From contig NZ_ASWI01000003.1 in the NCBI RefSeq assembly GCF_000407565.1, forward strand, positions 559,501-623,500: a stretch of DNA of 64,000 nt, given 5' to 3'. The notes beneath the pieces are model-generated. The model was not told the DNA's origin. It searched no databases and saw nothing but the letters and a program-made list of their open reading frames with translations. The position numbers were made by a program, and so were the translations under genes. How positions within the stretch are numbered: position 1 is the stretch's first letter; every line of letters starts with the position of its first letter. Positions 37,298 through 45,378 of the stretch are shown here, in pieces. Origin of the DNA: Enterococcus cecorum DSM 20682 = ATCC 43198. GTDB taxonomy: Bacteria > Bacillota > Bacilli > Lactobacillales > Enterococcaceae.

Positions 37298-37469
37298 CTG
37301 GCACAGAAGAAATAAGGGTTTGAATTGGAAGGATTTATCCTTTGGTCAAAGAACAGCTAAATATAGAAATGGGACACAAGATATTAAATTGTCCACAGTC
37401 CAACGCATTGCTGAAATATTAGATATTGACGATTATACAATTTTATTTGAAAGGGTGGATGAACAATGA
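37257..37469 (+). CDS. XRE/Cro-like helix-turn-helix protein
   Basis: 70 residues with WKDLSFGQRTAKYRNGTQDI and KLSTVQRIAEILDIDDYTIL, the end of a Cro/CI-type DNA-binding domain. TTG start at 37257, with AGAGGCGG just upstream. A second, non-divergent regulator inside the early region; target unknown. Confidence 0.6.
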   Translation: MEKDVIKIFWENVDWHRRNKGLNWKDLSFGQRTAKYRNGTQDIKLSTVQRIAEILDIDDYTILFERVDEQ

Positions 37470-37876
37470 AACTGATTGATGTATTTATTAAATTGGCTAA
37501 TGATGAAATTAAAGACCAAACGATATTGAAAATATATGACCATATAGGCGATATATACACGTATACGTTTGATGAAAAGTTTAAGGCATTTTACGATGAA
37601 TGCAACGACGAATTAGGTGGTGATTTCGAAATTAGTAATAAGTTTCTAAATTACAACGTCGAGCTGATAACACCAAAAGAAAAGAAATACTATTTGAGAT
37701 TAGATGGAGATGATAAATTAAGTTATATCAATCTGAATAAGTACGCTTCTTACGAAATAGCAGGTAAAAATGAATACGTTGGTTATAAAACAAAATTCAC
37801 ACAAGAAGAAATCGACGAAAATATGTTACTAAAATTTATCGAGCAACACGGAATCAAAGAGGAGGTGGAAGATTAA
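37466..37876 (+). CDS. Phage protein, paralog A of a tandem pair
   Basis: 136 residues. It shares with the next gene the frame M(K)xIDV..., KIKDQTIL-like (EIKDQTILKIYDHIG), TYTF, KFKAFY, ELGGDFEIS and FLNYNVELI blocks, so the two arose by duplication. Its C-terminus, FTQEEIDENMLLKFIEQHGI, resembles the end of DUF1642-type phage proteins. Function unknown. Overlaps by 1 base with the next. Confidence 0.65.
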   Translation: MKLIDVFIKLANDEIKDQTILKIYDHIGDIYTYTFDEKFKAFYDECNDELGGDFEISNKFLNYNVELITPKEKKYYLRLDGDDKLSYINLNKYASYEIAGKNEYVGYKTKFTQEEIDENMLLKFIEQHGIKEEVED

Positions 37877-38322
37877 TGAAAATGATAGACGTGCTTAATA
37901 TGATGACAGAAGGAAAAATCAAAGACCAAACAATATTAGAAATATATCAACCTATTGATAAACTATGTACGTACACATTTAATGGGAAGTTTAAAGCCTT
38001 TTATAGTAATACTAAATACCGCAGAGAATTAGGTGGTTATTTTAAAATTAGTGGTGATTTTTTGAATTATGAAGTCGAGTTGATACCGCCAGAACCTAAA
38101 AAGTATTTGGTTAAATTCAATATGCGTGGGTGGAAAGAGCATTTTAGATATCTGAATTATTATAAAAAGAATGATAGTATCGAAATAAACAGTAAAAGAT
38201 GTACTGACTCTGCTAAAACTCACTTTACAAAAGATGAATTACAATCCATTCAACCAGTAAGAGAGTTTTTGGAAGATATGGAAGGTAAGTATGAATTGAT
38301 TGAGGTGGACGAATGCGATTAA
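37876..38322 (+). CDS. Phage protein, paralog B of a tandem pair
   Basis: 148 residues, aligned over its first 85 with the preceding protein (KIKDQTILEIYQPID, TYTFNGKFKAFY, ELGGYFKISGDFLNYEVELI). The C-terminal half (FTKDELQSIQPVREFLEDME) has diverged. AGGAGGTGG precedes the ATG. Confidence 0.65.
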   Translation: MKMIDVLNMMTEGKIKDQTILEIYQPIDKLCTYTFNGKFKAFYSNTKYRRELGGYFKISGDFLNYEVELIPPEPKKYLVKFNMRGWKEHFRYLNYYKKNDSIEINSKRCTDSAKTHFTKDELQSIQPVREFLEDMEGKYELIEVDECD

Positions 38323-38474
38323 TAGTAAGCGTTAACGTTCTAGGACTATACCTATATCTGTGTTTTAAAACAGAAACTAGAATTTATTGGTTAGACTTTG
38401 GATTTTATTTTAAAGACGAAATGTATACGTTGGTTGAAATAAGCACGACGAGAAAACGAGAGGAGAATAACTAA
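38313..38474 (+). CDS. Small hypothetical protein
   Basis: 53 residues starting MRLIVSVNVLGLYLYLCFK, beta-rich and aromatic. GAGGTGG lies upstream inside the previous gene, and a GAGGAG site for the next gene sits at its end. No family recognised. Confidence 0.5.
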   Translation: MRLIVSVNVLGLYLYLCFKTETRIYWLDFGFYFKDEMYTLVEISTTRKREENN

Positions 38475-38475
38475 T

Positions 38476-38679
38476 ATGTACTTACTTTACAATGGTGACG
38501 AAGATGACAAACGAGCAGTAGTCGCTGCAGAAACGAAATTAGAATTTCTGAGAAAAGTGGGAGAGTATGTTTTAAAGAAGGATGAATTTTATTTGTTTGT
38601 CGACCAAATTGATCAAGATGAAAAAGGCAATCTAACAATTGTTAATGACGTTGATTTGTTTAAAGGTAACGACAAATGA
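38476..38679 (+). CDS. Small acidic hypothetical protein
   Basis: 67 residues (MYLLYNGDEDDKRAVVAAET...), acidic, possibly DNA-mimicking by charge, but no motif is seen. Good AGAGGAG ribosome site; overlaps the next start by 4 bases. Confidence 0.6.
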   Translation: MYLLYNGDEDDKRAVVAAETKLEFLRKVGEYVLKKDEFYLFVDQIDQDEKGNLTIVNDVDLFKGNDK

Positions 38680-38849
38680 GTGAAACATGGGAGAAAATCA
38701 ATCAATTAGTAAGCGAATATCGCTTTGACCAACGAGTTTTAGATGATGTATACAATCGTTTGAGAGATAGACAAGACGAAGCATACGCTAAACAGCAATT
38801 AAGGTATTTGGAAAATTGCATCAGATATGGAAAGGCAGTGAAGAAATGA
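38676..38849 (+). CDS. Small helical protein (DUF6877-like)
   Basis: 57 residues starting MSETWEKINQLVSEYRFDQR, with VLDDVYNRLRDRQ and QQLRYLENCI. From memory this resembles the small phage family DUF6877; not verified. It overlaps genes on both sides by 4 bases. Confidence 0.6.
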   Translation: MSETWEKINQLVSEYRFDQRVLDDVYNRLRDRQDEAYAKQQLRYLENCIRYGKAVKK

Positions 38850-39082
38850 GATTTATTAAGTTGACGGAAGTGAACCGACTACAAACACGTAATTTGAAAA
38901 TGCAAGTCACGAACACACGCAAAGTTTACAAAGAAAGATACTTTAACGTAGACAAGATAGAAAATTTTAGCCGATTAAAAAATACGACCTACTTATACAT
39001 GAGTACAAGTAGTGCCGCATTCGAAGTAGTGGAAACACCAGAAAAAATCGTACAGCTTATCAAACAGGCGGAGGCGATTTGA
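38846..39082 (+). CDS. Small FlbD-like fold protein, copy 1
   Basis: 78 residues starting MRFIKLTEVNRLQTRNLKMQ, ending with VVETPEKIVQLIKQAEAI. The pattern (IKLT, valine-rich strand, V(K/V)ETPExI) recalls FlbD-type small beta proteins and is shared with the next gene, a likely tandem paralog. Confidence 0.6.
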   Translation: MRFIKLTEVNRLQTRNLKMQVTNTRKVYKERYFNVDKIENFSRLKNTTYLYMSTSSAAFEVVETPEKIVQLIKQAEAI

Positions 39083-39084
39083 TT

Positions 39085-39447
39085 ATGAGATTGATTAAGT
39101 TGACGGATAGTTTGACAGGAGAGAGATTTTATGTAGATTTTTACAAAGTAACAGATATTGAATACAAAGGGAGTACAATCATATGGTGTGGCGAACAGAG
39201 CGTAATGGTTAAGGAAACCCCTGAACAAATAGATGAATTAGTAAAGCGAGAAAAAGGAGAGTTAAACATGGAAATAATTATTTTTACAACAAATGGATAT
39301 ACTTACAAATTTAAAGGTGTTAAAGACTTAACACCAACAACAAATGGAATTGAATTTGAATATTTTGGAGCATCCACGAAAGTTTGGAGAAAAGCCACAT
39401 TTGATTATCGTGGCATTAGTGGATATGCAATTAAGAATCAAGATTGA
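39085..39447 (+). CDS. FlbD-like protein fused to a second small domain
   Basis: 120 residues. Residues 1-60 (MRLIKLTDSLTGERFYVDFY ... VMVKETPEQIDELVKREKG) match the preceding protein. Residues 62-120 (MEIIIFTTNGYTYKFKGVKD...) look like a separate domain and are preceded in the DNA by AAAGGAG and an ATG at 39268. This suggests two genes joined by loss of a stop, with internal initiation still possible. Function unknown. Confidence 0.6.
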   Translation: MRLIKLTDSLTGERFYVDFYKVTDIEYKGSTIIWCGEQSVMVKETPEQIDELVKREKGELNMEIIIFTTNGYTYKFKGVKDLTPTTNGIEFEYFGASTKVWRKATFDYRGISGYAIKNQD

Positions 39448-39491
39448 GTTTTAGGAAATATAACGCCTAACCAACGAAAGGAGGCTACCAC

Positions 39492-40175
39492 ATGCCATCA
39501 GTAGAATATTTCCAAGCAATTAAGTTGTTAAACGACAAATGCGACAAAGACTGGAAAATTGCTGTAACTATGCTGACGGATGAAGAATTATATTTTGTCC
39601 GTCGTGCTATGGGTGGTAATTACAATTTAGGAAACGAATTTACAAGTATTCATTTTATGAAATACAGAGATGGTTTTAAATTCGAAGGTAAATTTTGGAA
39701 ATATGCTTATCGTTTTAATGATATTATAGTAAGTGAACAAGCGGATATTATCCAAGTAATCCGTGTGGTTGAAGAAAATTCTAAATCGTTAATAGTAATT
39801 GCAAAGCATAAAAATTTGCTTTTTGATAAAAATGGTTGTTTGTCTTACAGTCATAATAGTTGTAATTATAAATTACATATAACTATTTACGAAGCTTTCA
39901 AAGGGCCGACAAAAGAGCGTATCGGATTTAAAAACAGCGATTTGATGGATTGCAGATTGTCTAACTTAATTAAGTATAAGGAAAGACCAAAACCGAAGAA
40001 ACCAACACATACTGGACCAGTACCAGTCGAACAACACAAATTATACAAGCACAGAGATGAAATCTTGCAGATGAGAAATGAACAAGAATTGCCTTTTAGC
40101 GTGATTGGCCGAAGATATTGTGTTAGCGGTCCAACAATTAAGAATTTTATCATCAAGTTAGAGCAAGAGGATTAA
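39492..40175 (+). CDS. Phage protein with C-terminal helix-turn-helix
   Basis: 227 residues. The middle (KNLLFDKNGCLSYSHNSCNY ... FKNSDLMDCRLSNLIKYK) is reminiscent of HNH/AP2-type homing endonucleases in its D-x-R-x-x-N-L end, but no HNH histidine pair is seen. The C-terminus (HRDEILQMRNEQELPFSVIG, RYCVSGPTIKNFI) is a helix-turn-helix. It could be a DNA-binding regulator or decayed homing nuclease. Ribosome site AAAGGAGG. Confidence 0.6.
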   Translation: MPSVEYFQAIKLLNDKCDKDWKIAVTMLTDEELYFVRRAMGGNYNLGNEFTSIHFMKYRDGFKFEGKFWKYAYRFNDIIVSEQADIIQVIRVVEENSKSLIVIAKHKNLLFDKNGCLSYSHNSCNYKLHITIYEAFKGPTKERIGFKNSDLMDCRLSNLIKYKERPKPKKPTHTGPVPVEQHKLYKHRDEILQMRNEQELPFSVIGRRYCVSGPTIKNFIIKLEQED

Positions 40176-40196
40176 TTTCTACGAGGAGTGAGTATT

Positions 40197-40673
40197 TTGA
40201 GATTTGAATGGCTTAAAAATTACCAGGATTTAGAAGACCAAATTTTATTTTTAAAATGGAACTTAAATAAGAGCAAACTAGAACTAGACCGCTGGATATC
40301 TGGTGATTTAGCCAAAATTCGTATCGAAAAGAATTCTCGCTCTAGTAAACTGGAAGAAACGATTATTGCTATTGAAGATGAACTGAAAATTCTTGCTGAT
40401 CAGAAAGAAGAATTGCTCAAAATAATCGACACTTTTAAAGGATTGGAAAATGACATTGTCAGGTTAAAATATATCGAAAATTGTTCGCTTGAAGAAATAG
40501 CGGAACAAACTGGATATAGTGAATCATATATCAGAAAAAAGCATTCCGAAATTAGAAACATCCTAACATTTTTGGATGATTATGAATCGAACGCTGAAAG
40601 TAGGCAAAGCAAGAAAAATGACATTGATTATTACGACTTAGATAAAAAATATCAGCAAACTTCTTTATTTTAA
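40197..40673 (+). CDS. ArpU/RinA-like late transcription regulator
   Basis: 158 residues. A long coiled-coil N-terminal region (20-85) precedes a sigma-70 region 4-type helix-turn-helix, CSLEEIAEQTGYSESYIRKK, typical of ArpU/DUF1492 phage late regulators. TTG 40197 was chosen because CGAGGAG lies nine bases upstream. It is the last gene before the packaging module and is followed by paired direct repeats that could be its target. Confidence 0.75.
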   Translation: MRFEWLKNYQDLEDQILFLKWNLNKSKLELDRWISGDLAKIRIEKNSRSSKLEETIIAIEDELKILADQKEELLKIIDTFKGLENDIVRLKYIENCSLEEIAEQTGYSESYIRKKHSEIRNILTFLDDYESNAESRQSKKNDIDYYDLDKKYQQTSLF

Positions 40674-40679
40674 AATTCC

Positions 40680-40699
40680 ATGTTCACTAAATGTTCACT
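40680..40699 (+). promoter_or_regulatory. Direct repeats ATGTTCACT, possible late-promoter activator site
   Basis: ATGTTCACT at 40680-40688 and 40691-40699, an 11-bp period (one helical turn), immediately after the ArpU-like gene and before the packaging genes. The rest of 40700-40835 has no gene; TTGTAT and TGTTAT boxes nearby are only a weak promoter match. Confidence 0.5.
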
Positions 40700-40835
40700 C
40701 AGTGTTTGTATGTTTTTATTGTTTTGAGTGTGTTATTCTATTAACGTAGAAAATTCGAAAGAATGCTACAAAAATAGAGGAAAGACAACCTCCTTATGTT
40801 TTCTTGTTTTTTCATTAATACCTTACCCTATTCAT

Positions 40836-40867
40836 GGCATCCACGAAAAGTGGGTGTCTTTTATTTT
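40836..40867 (+). terminator. Terminator before the packaging module
   Basis: GGCATCCAC (40836-40844) pairs with GTGGGTGTC (40850-40858) around a GAAAA loop and runs into TTTTATTTT. It separates early from late transcription unless read through. Confidence 0.7.
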
Positions 40868-40880
40868 GCAGAAAGGACGG

Positions 40881-41000
40881 ATGAAAATGTTGCTATTAAA
40901 ATTAATCGGTTATGCATTCGGAATATTAATCCTGGTAGCTATCGTATGTATGATAGCAGCTATCATCATGGCTGCTTTTGATGAGAGTAAGCACGACTGA
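40881..41000 (+). CDS. Small single-pass membrane protein
   Basis: 39 residues starting MKMLLLKLIGYAFGILILVA, one long hydrophobic helix then DESKHD. AGAAAGGACGG precedes the ATG. It overlaps the HNH gene by 20 bases. Function unknown. Confidence 0.55.
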   Translation: MKMLLLKLIGYAFGILILVAIVCMIAAIIMAAFDESKHD

Positions 41001-41328
41001 GTTAAAGACCAAAGAAGGTCGGCGAAAGTTTTACAACTCTGTTGAGTGGCGAGCGTTGCGGGACGAGCGTAAGATGCTGGACCATTATGAGTGTCAATGG
41101 TGCGCAAACGAAGGTTATGTGAATGTGGGTAAGGATCCAGAACGAGGAGTGTTGGAGGTCGACCATATCCTAGAGGTGTCGGAACGTCCAGACCTTGCTT
41201 ATGACTTGGATAACACTCGTACATTGTGCAAGTATCATCATAACCAACGGCATCATAGGTTTCAGTTTAGGTCAAATAACAAAAATAATAAAATTACATT
41301 CAGGAAATCGGAATGGTGGGGAAAATAG
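40981..41328 (+). CDS. HNH endonuclease of the packaging module
   Basis: A 115-residue HNH nuclease: CQWCANEG and CKYHHNQRHH supply the zinc cysteines, LEVDHILEVSERPDLAYDLD the catalytic His. HNH proteins beside terminase in HK97-type cos phages are needed for cos cleavage. ATG 40981 (TTG 40978 also possible) lies inside the preceding small gene. Confidence 0.88.
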   Translation: MRVSTTELKTKEGRRKFYNSVEWRALRDERKMLDHYECQWCANEGYVNVGKDPERGVLEVDHILEVSERPDLAYDLDNTRTLCKYHHNQRHHRFQFRSNNKNNKITFRKSEWWGK

Positions 41329-41450
41329 TACCCCCCCATGCAAAAGAATTCGATAAAATAACAAACTCAGGAACCGGTGGGAGGGGTCAACTGTCAGGAA
41401 ATGCGCCTTGATATGCGCGTAACCCCACCACGACAAGGATAGAAAGGAGT
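41329..41450. other. Probable cos / terminase recognition region
   Basis: A gene-free stretch between the HNH and small terminase genes with GC-rich blocks unlike its surroundings: ACCCCCCCATG at 41331, CCGGTGGGAGGGG at 41374, ACCCCACCA at 41422 (inverse of GGTGGGAGGGGT with two extra bases) and ATGCGC repeated 12 bp apart at 41401 and 41413. This is where cos lies in related phages. Confidence 0.5.
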
Positions 41451-41459
41451 GAGGCGGAA

Positions 41460-41822
41460 ATGAACGACTTAGAAAAATTTGAAAAAGAAGTCAAAAAAGA
41501 GAAAAATCGGCTGACTAAATTATTCAAAGGCAACGTTCCAGATAATCAGATGAAACTAATTGAAGGTCTGATTATCCAAGCGAGTCGATTAAGGATTTTG
41601 ATGAATGATGCTTGGGTAGACATTTGCGAAAATGGTCGATACGAATATTTTTCGCAATCTGAAAAAACCGAACCGTATGAACGCGAACGACCGATTGTTA
41701 AACAATTTGCCACTTATGATAAGTCGTATCAAGCAATCATCAAACAGTTGGCTAGTTACTTGCCACCAGAAGTCGAAGATAAATTAAAAGAATCTGCTCC
41801 AGTAGGAAGTGACTTATTATGA
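41460..41822 (+). CDS. Terminase small subunit (P27 family)
   Basis: A 120-residue, mostly helical and charged protein with the P27-type pattern (MKLIEGLIIQASRLRILMND, YDKSYQAIIKQLASYLPPE). It recognises the cos region and hands DNA to the large subunit, whose gene it overlaps by 4 bases. Confidence 0.85.
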   Translation: MNDLEKFEKEVKKEKNRLTKLFKGNVPDNQMKLIEGLIIQASRLRILMNDAWVDICENGRYEYFSQSEKTEPYERERPIVKQFATYDKSYQAIIKQLASYLPPEVEDKLKESAPVGSDLL

Positions 41823-43465
41823 TCAGTCATCCATTAATTGATGAATATATTGAATTGTGGCAGAGTGGAAAAATCATTTTAAACAAAGAGCGAATCATGT
41901 TAATTGAATATCTACAGAAATACATCCTAACTCGTGATGATGTGTATTTTGATAATGACTTAATCAAAAAGTATGTTCGCTTTGCTGAAAAAAATTTCTT
42001 TCCGCTGGCAAAATATCAAAAATTCATTACGCCATTTATGTTTCTGTTCCAAAAATCAGATGGCGAACCGTTCTTCGATGAGTTTTTCATCACGCTTGCT
42101 CGTGGTGGCGGAAAGAACGGATTTATGTCTACTAGAGATATGTTTTTCATCTCGCCACTTTATCCAGTACGTGGATATAACGTGACAATTACCGCTAATT
42201 CGGAAGACCAGGCGAAAGTAAGCTTTAAAGAAGTCTACGATGTGGCTATTACGAAGTCTTTAGAAAATCATTTCTATTTGACCAAGACGTTGATTTTAGG
42301 AAAGGCGAATACAAGCGAGTTTAAATATCGGACCAACAATCCAAAAACGATGGACTCGGCCCGTGATGGTTGCCTAGAATTTGACGAAATACACGGTTTT
42401 GAAAATCAAGATGCCGTAGATATTCAAATGTCAGGACTTGGAAAAATCGCCCACTCAAGAACATTCTACAACGGTACGAACGGCTACGTACGTGATGGCT
42501 TTTATGACAAGTTGACTGAACGTTCGATGAATTTGTTAAAAGGCGAATCCAAAGACGATATCCATTTATTTCCGTTTATCTGCAAGTTAGACCATCCAGA
42601 TGAAGTGGAAGATCCTGACAATTGGGCGAAGGCAAATCCGATGTTTGACGAAGATACACCTTATGCTAAACGACTGTTTAATAAAGTTATGAAAGCGTGG
42701 AAATCTTTGGATGCAGAGCCTAGTCGACGAAAAGAATTTATGACCAAACGCATGAATATGACAACTGCCGATGCAGAGAAAGATGTTACTAGCCGTCAGA
42801 AATTATTAGCTACTCAAAGGAATATTCCTTACGATTTTCGTGGGTCATCTTGTGTGGTTGGTATCGACTTTGCAAGCATCAAAGACTTTGCAAGCGTAGG
42901 AATGCTGTTTAAATATGGCGATGAGTACGTTTGGAAAGAACACTCATTCGCTAGAAAACAAGCGATTAAAGAATTTGCGATGAAGCCACCATTTGATGAG
43001 TGGGAAGAAAAAGGAATTATCACATTAGTTGATGGCCCTTCGATTGATCCACGCTTAATCGTGGATAAAATCAACGAATGGCGCAATCAAGGCTACGTGA
43101 TTGATATTGTAGTCGGCGATAGTTTCCGAATGGATTTAATCAAACCATTACTAGAAGAAAATGGCTATGAGTATGAATTTTTAAGAAATCCTGGCGGTGT
43201 GCAATCAAAAGTTGCGCCGATTATCGAAGATGGATTTGAAAATGAACGTTTTATTTTTGCTGATAACCCGTCCATGCTTTGGTATGTTGATAATACATAC
43301 ACGAAGCAAGATGGGAATGGGAATATACGCTATTTGAAGAAAGAACCAGTACGACGTAAGACAGACGGTTTCCACGCTTTCATTGCAGCACTTTATAAAC
43401 GTGAGATATTAGTGGAAGACTCGATGGCGGACTTGCTCGGTATGGTTAATAGTTTGGAGTTTTAG
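41819..43465 (+). CDS. Terminase large subunit
   Basis: A 548-residue packaging motor of the HK97/Terminase_1 type. ATPase Walker A-like ARGGGKNG is near residue 94, Walker B in CLEFDEIHGFEN; the RNase H-like nuclease starts at VVGIDFASIKDFASVG with further acidic residues in VDGPSIDP and VVGDSFRMD. It translocates and cuts concatemers. Confidence 0.93.
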   Translation: MISHPLIDEYIELWQSGKIILNKERIMLIEYLQKYILTRDDVYFDNDLIKKYVRFAEKNFFPLAKYQKFITPFMFLFQKSDGEPFFDEFFITLARGGGKNGFMSTRDMFFISPLYPVRGYNVTITANSEDQAKVSFKEVYDVAITKSLENHFYLTKTLILGKANTSEFKYRTNNPKTMDSARDGCLEFDEIHGFENQDAVDIQMSGLGKIAHSRTFYNGTNGYVRDGFYDKLTERSMNLLKGESKDDIHLFPFICKLDHPDEVEDPDNWAKANPMFDEDTPYAKRLFNKVMKAWKSLDAEPSRRKEFMTKRMNMTTADAEKDVTSRQKLLATQRNIPYDFRGSSCVVGIDFASIKDFASVGMLFKYGDEYVWKEHSFARKQAIKEFAMKPPFDEWEEKGIITLVDGPSIDPRLIVDKINEWRNQGYVIDIVVGDSFRMDLIKPLLEENGYEYEFLRNPGGVQSKVAPIIEDGFENERFIFADNPSMLWYVDNTYTKQDGNGNIRYLKKEPVRRKTDGFHAFIAALYKREILVEDSMADLLGMVNSLEF

Positions 43466-43480
43466 AAAGGAGGTGGGAAT

Positions 43481-44635
43481 GTGGGAATTTTTAATTGGCT
43501 GTTTGGCAATCGAGAAGCGCAGATAGCTAGCTCAATTGAAGAAATCCTTGCTTTTGAAGAACAAGTGAGTGCCTTGTATATGAAGCAACTTGCTTTGGAT
43601 GTCAACGCTGAATTTTTAGCTAGGGCATTTAGCCAGTCGACTTTTAAGATACGCACGAATAATCGGTCCGACCCAACGAATTATCAAAAGAGCATCGAGT
43701 ATCTTTTAAACACGCGACCGAATTTAGACCAAGCGTCCCCGGAGTTTTGGCATAGCGTTGTTTATCGGTTAATTACCAAAAATGAAGTGTTAATCATTAA
43801 AACGGATGATGACCAGTTACTGATAGCTGATTCGTGGTATCGCAAAGAATACGCCGTGTATGTTGATACGTTTACGAATGTAGTTGTGAAAGATTATGAA
43901 TACAAACGTACATTTAGCGCTGATGAAGTCATTTATTTAAAATACGCAAATACGAGTTTAGGTCATTACATCAATGGAATGTATGAGGATTTTAACGACT
44001 TATACAATCGAATGTACGAAGCAGCTAAACGTAATGGCCAGATACGCGGAATTTTAAAAACAATCGGCGGTAATCTGTATCAGGATGAAGCGACTTTAGA
44101 AGTATTGCAAACGTATATCAACAAGCTATTTAAATCGTTTAGCACGAACGATGTGTCGGTAGTCAATGTACCTAACAAGTTAGAGTATAGCGAGATAACC
44201 AATAAAGTCGGTAACAGTACGCAGTCGGTTGAAGAATTGAAAGCATGGAAGCGGCAGTACATTGATGATGTGTCTGATTTGCTTGGTATACCGACTAAGC
44301 TATTACATGGCGATATTGGCGAGTTAGAACAAGCGCAAGAAATATTTAATGCGTATTGTTTAGGACCGTTGGTTAAGAAAGTTGAAGGCGAGTTAAATGC
44401 GAAGTTTCTAACCGAGTCAGAAATCAAAAGCGGAATAGCCATTAATGTAATTGGCATTAATCGCCGAGATTTGTTTGATTTAGCAGAAGCAATTGATAAG
44501 TTGATTGCTAGTGGTGCATTTAATCGTAATGAAATTCGAAAAGAGTTAGACTATGACGCAATCGAAAATGGTGATGAATATTACATTACCAAGAATTATG
44601 AAAAGGAGGTGAGTGAAAATGAAAATCAAACTTAA
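43481..44635 (+). CDS. Portal protein, HK97 family
   Basis: A 384-residue portal protein; GTG start after AAAGGAGGTGGG. Typical features are IPTKLLHGDIGELEQAQEIF and the long stem region (VSVVNVPNKLEYSEITNKVG). It forms the dodecameric ring through which DNA is packed. The end overlaps the protease gene by 17 bases. Confidence 0.92.
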   Translation: MGIFNWLFGNREAQIASSIEEILAFEEQVSALYMKQLALDVNAEFLARAFSQSTFKIRTNNRSDPTNYQKSIEYLLNTRPNLDQASPEFWHSVVYRLITKNEVLIIKTDDDQLLIADSWYRKEYAVYVDTFTNVVVKDYEYKRTFSADEVIYLKYANTSLGHYINGMYEDFNDLYNRMYEAAKRNGQIRGILKTIGGNLYQDEATLEVLQTYINKLFKSFSTNDVSVVNVPNKLEYSEITNKVGNSTQSVEELKAWKRQYIDDVSDLLGIPTKLLHGDIGELEQAQEIFNAYCLGPLVKKVEGELNAKFLTESEIKSGIAINVIGINRRDLFDLAEAIDKLIASGAFNRNEIRKELDYDAIENGDEYYITKNYEKEVSENENQT

Positions 44636-45353
44636 TGGAACAGTTATCGATAGTGATGATGCATTTATCTATGAATGGTTGGGAATCCCACATATTTCAT
44701 CATCAAAATTAAGTAGTCTACCGACGAATGGCGAAGATTTAGAAATTGAATTAAATTCCTACGGCGGTAGCGTATTTGCCGGAAGCGAGATTTATACAAT
44801 TTTAAAATCTTACCCAGGTAAAGTAACGATTACCGTTACAGGAATTGCTGCTAGTGCTGCATCAGTTATTGCCATGGCAGCAGATGTGGTTAAAATATCG
44901 CCTACCGCTCAATTGATGTTGCACAACGCATGGACGACAGCCAGTGGTAATGCATCTGACTTTGAAAAAGAAGCAGAAGTATTACGTGGCGTCAACGAAT
45001 CTATTGCGAATGCTTATATGTTGAAAACTGGTAAATCTAAAGATGAGTTACTGGCTATCATGGAAAAAGAATCGTGGTTTACCGCTGAGAAAGCTATTGA
45101 AATTGGATTAGCGGATGAAATGCTTTTCCAAGAAGAAATTCAACCACAAGATATTGCAGCGAATATCGGTGGTGGCTTACCACATCAAGCAGTCGAAAAG
45201 ATTGCGAATTTAATCAAACAGCCACTTAATATCGACTATGACAAGTTAGCCGATAAGGTGGCAGAAAAATTGAAAAATACCGAAAAAGACGAACCTAAAT
45301 CGAAAGCGAAACCTAAACAACAATCGCTAGGATTTGACAGGTTCGTTTTTTAA
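44619..45353 (+). CDS. ClpP-like head maturation protease
   Basis: A 244-residue serine protease of the S14 fold. LNSYGGSVFAG is the oxyanion region, GIAASAASVIAMAA contains the nucleophile Ser, and PTAQLMLHNAW the His. It cleaves scaffold and capsid N-terminal regions during head maturation. ATG 44619 follows AAGGAGGTGA. Confidence 0.9.
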   Translation: MKIKLNGTVIDSDDAFIYEWLGIPHISSSKLSSLPTNGEDLEIELNSYGGSVFAGSEIYTILKSYPGKVTITVTGIAASAASVIAMAADVVKISPTAQLMLHNAWTTASGNASDFEKEAEVLRGVNESIANAYMLKTGKSKDELLAIMEKESWFTAEKAIEIGLADEMLFQEEIQPQDIAANIGGGLPHQAVEKIANLIKQPLNIDYDKLADKVAEKLKNTEKDEPKSKAKPKQQSLGFDRFVF

Positions 45354-45378
45354 TACTCAAAAATTGGAGGAATGAAGA

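Noticed and set aside
41329-41345. The run of seven Cs after the HNH gene as a slippery site
   Set aside because: It lies after the HNH stop codon and outside any open frame, so it fits a cos-region element better than recoding.
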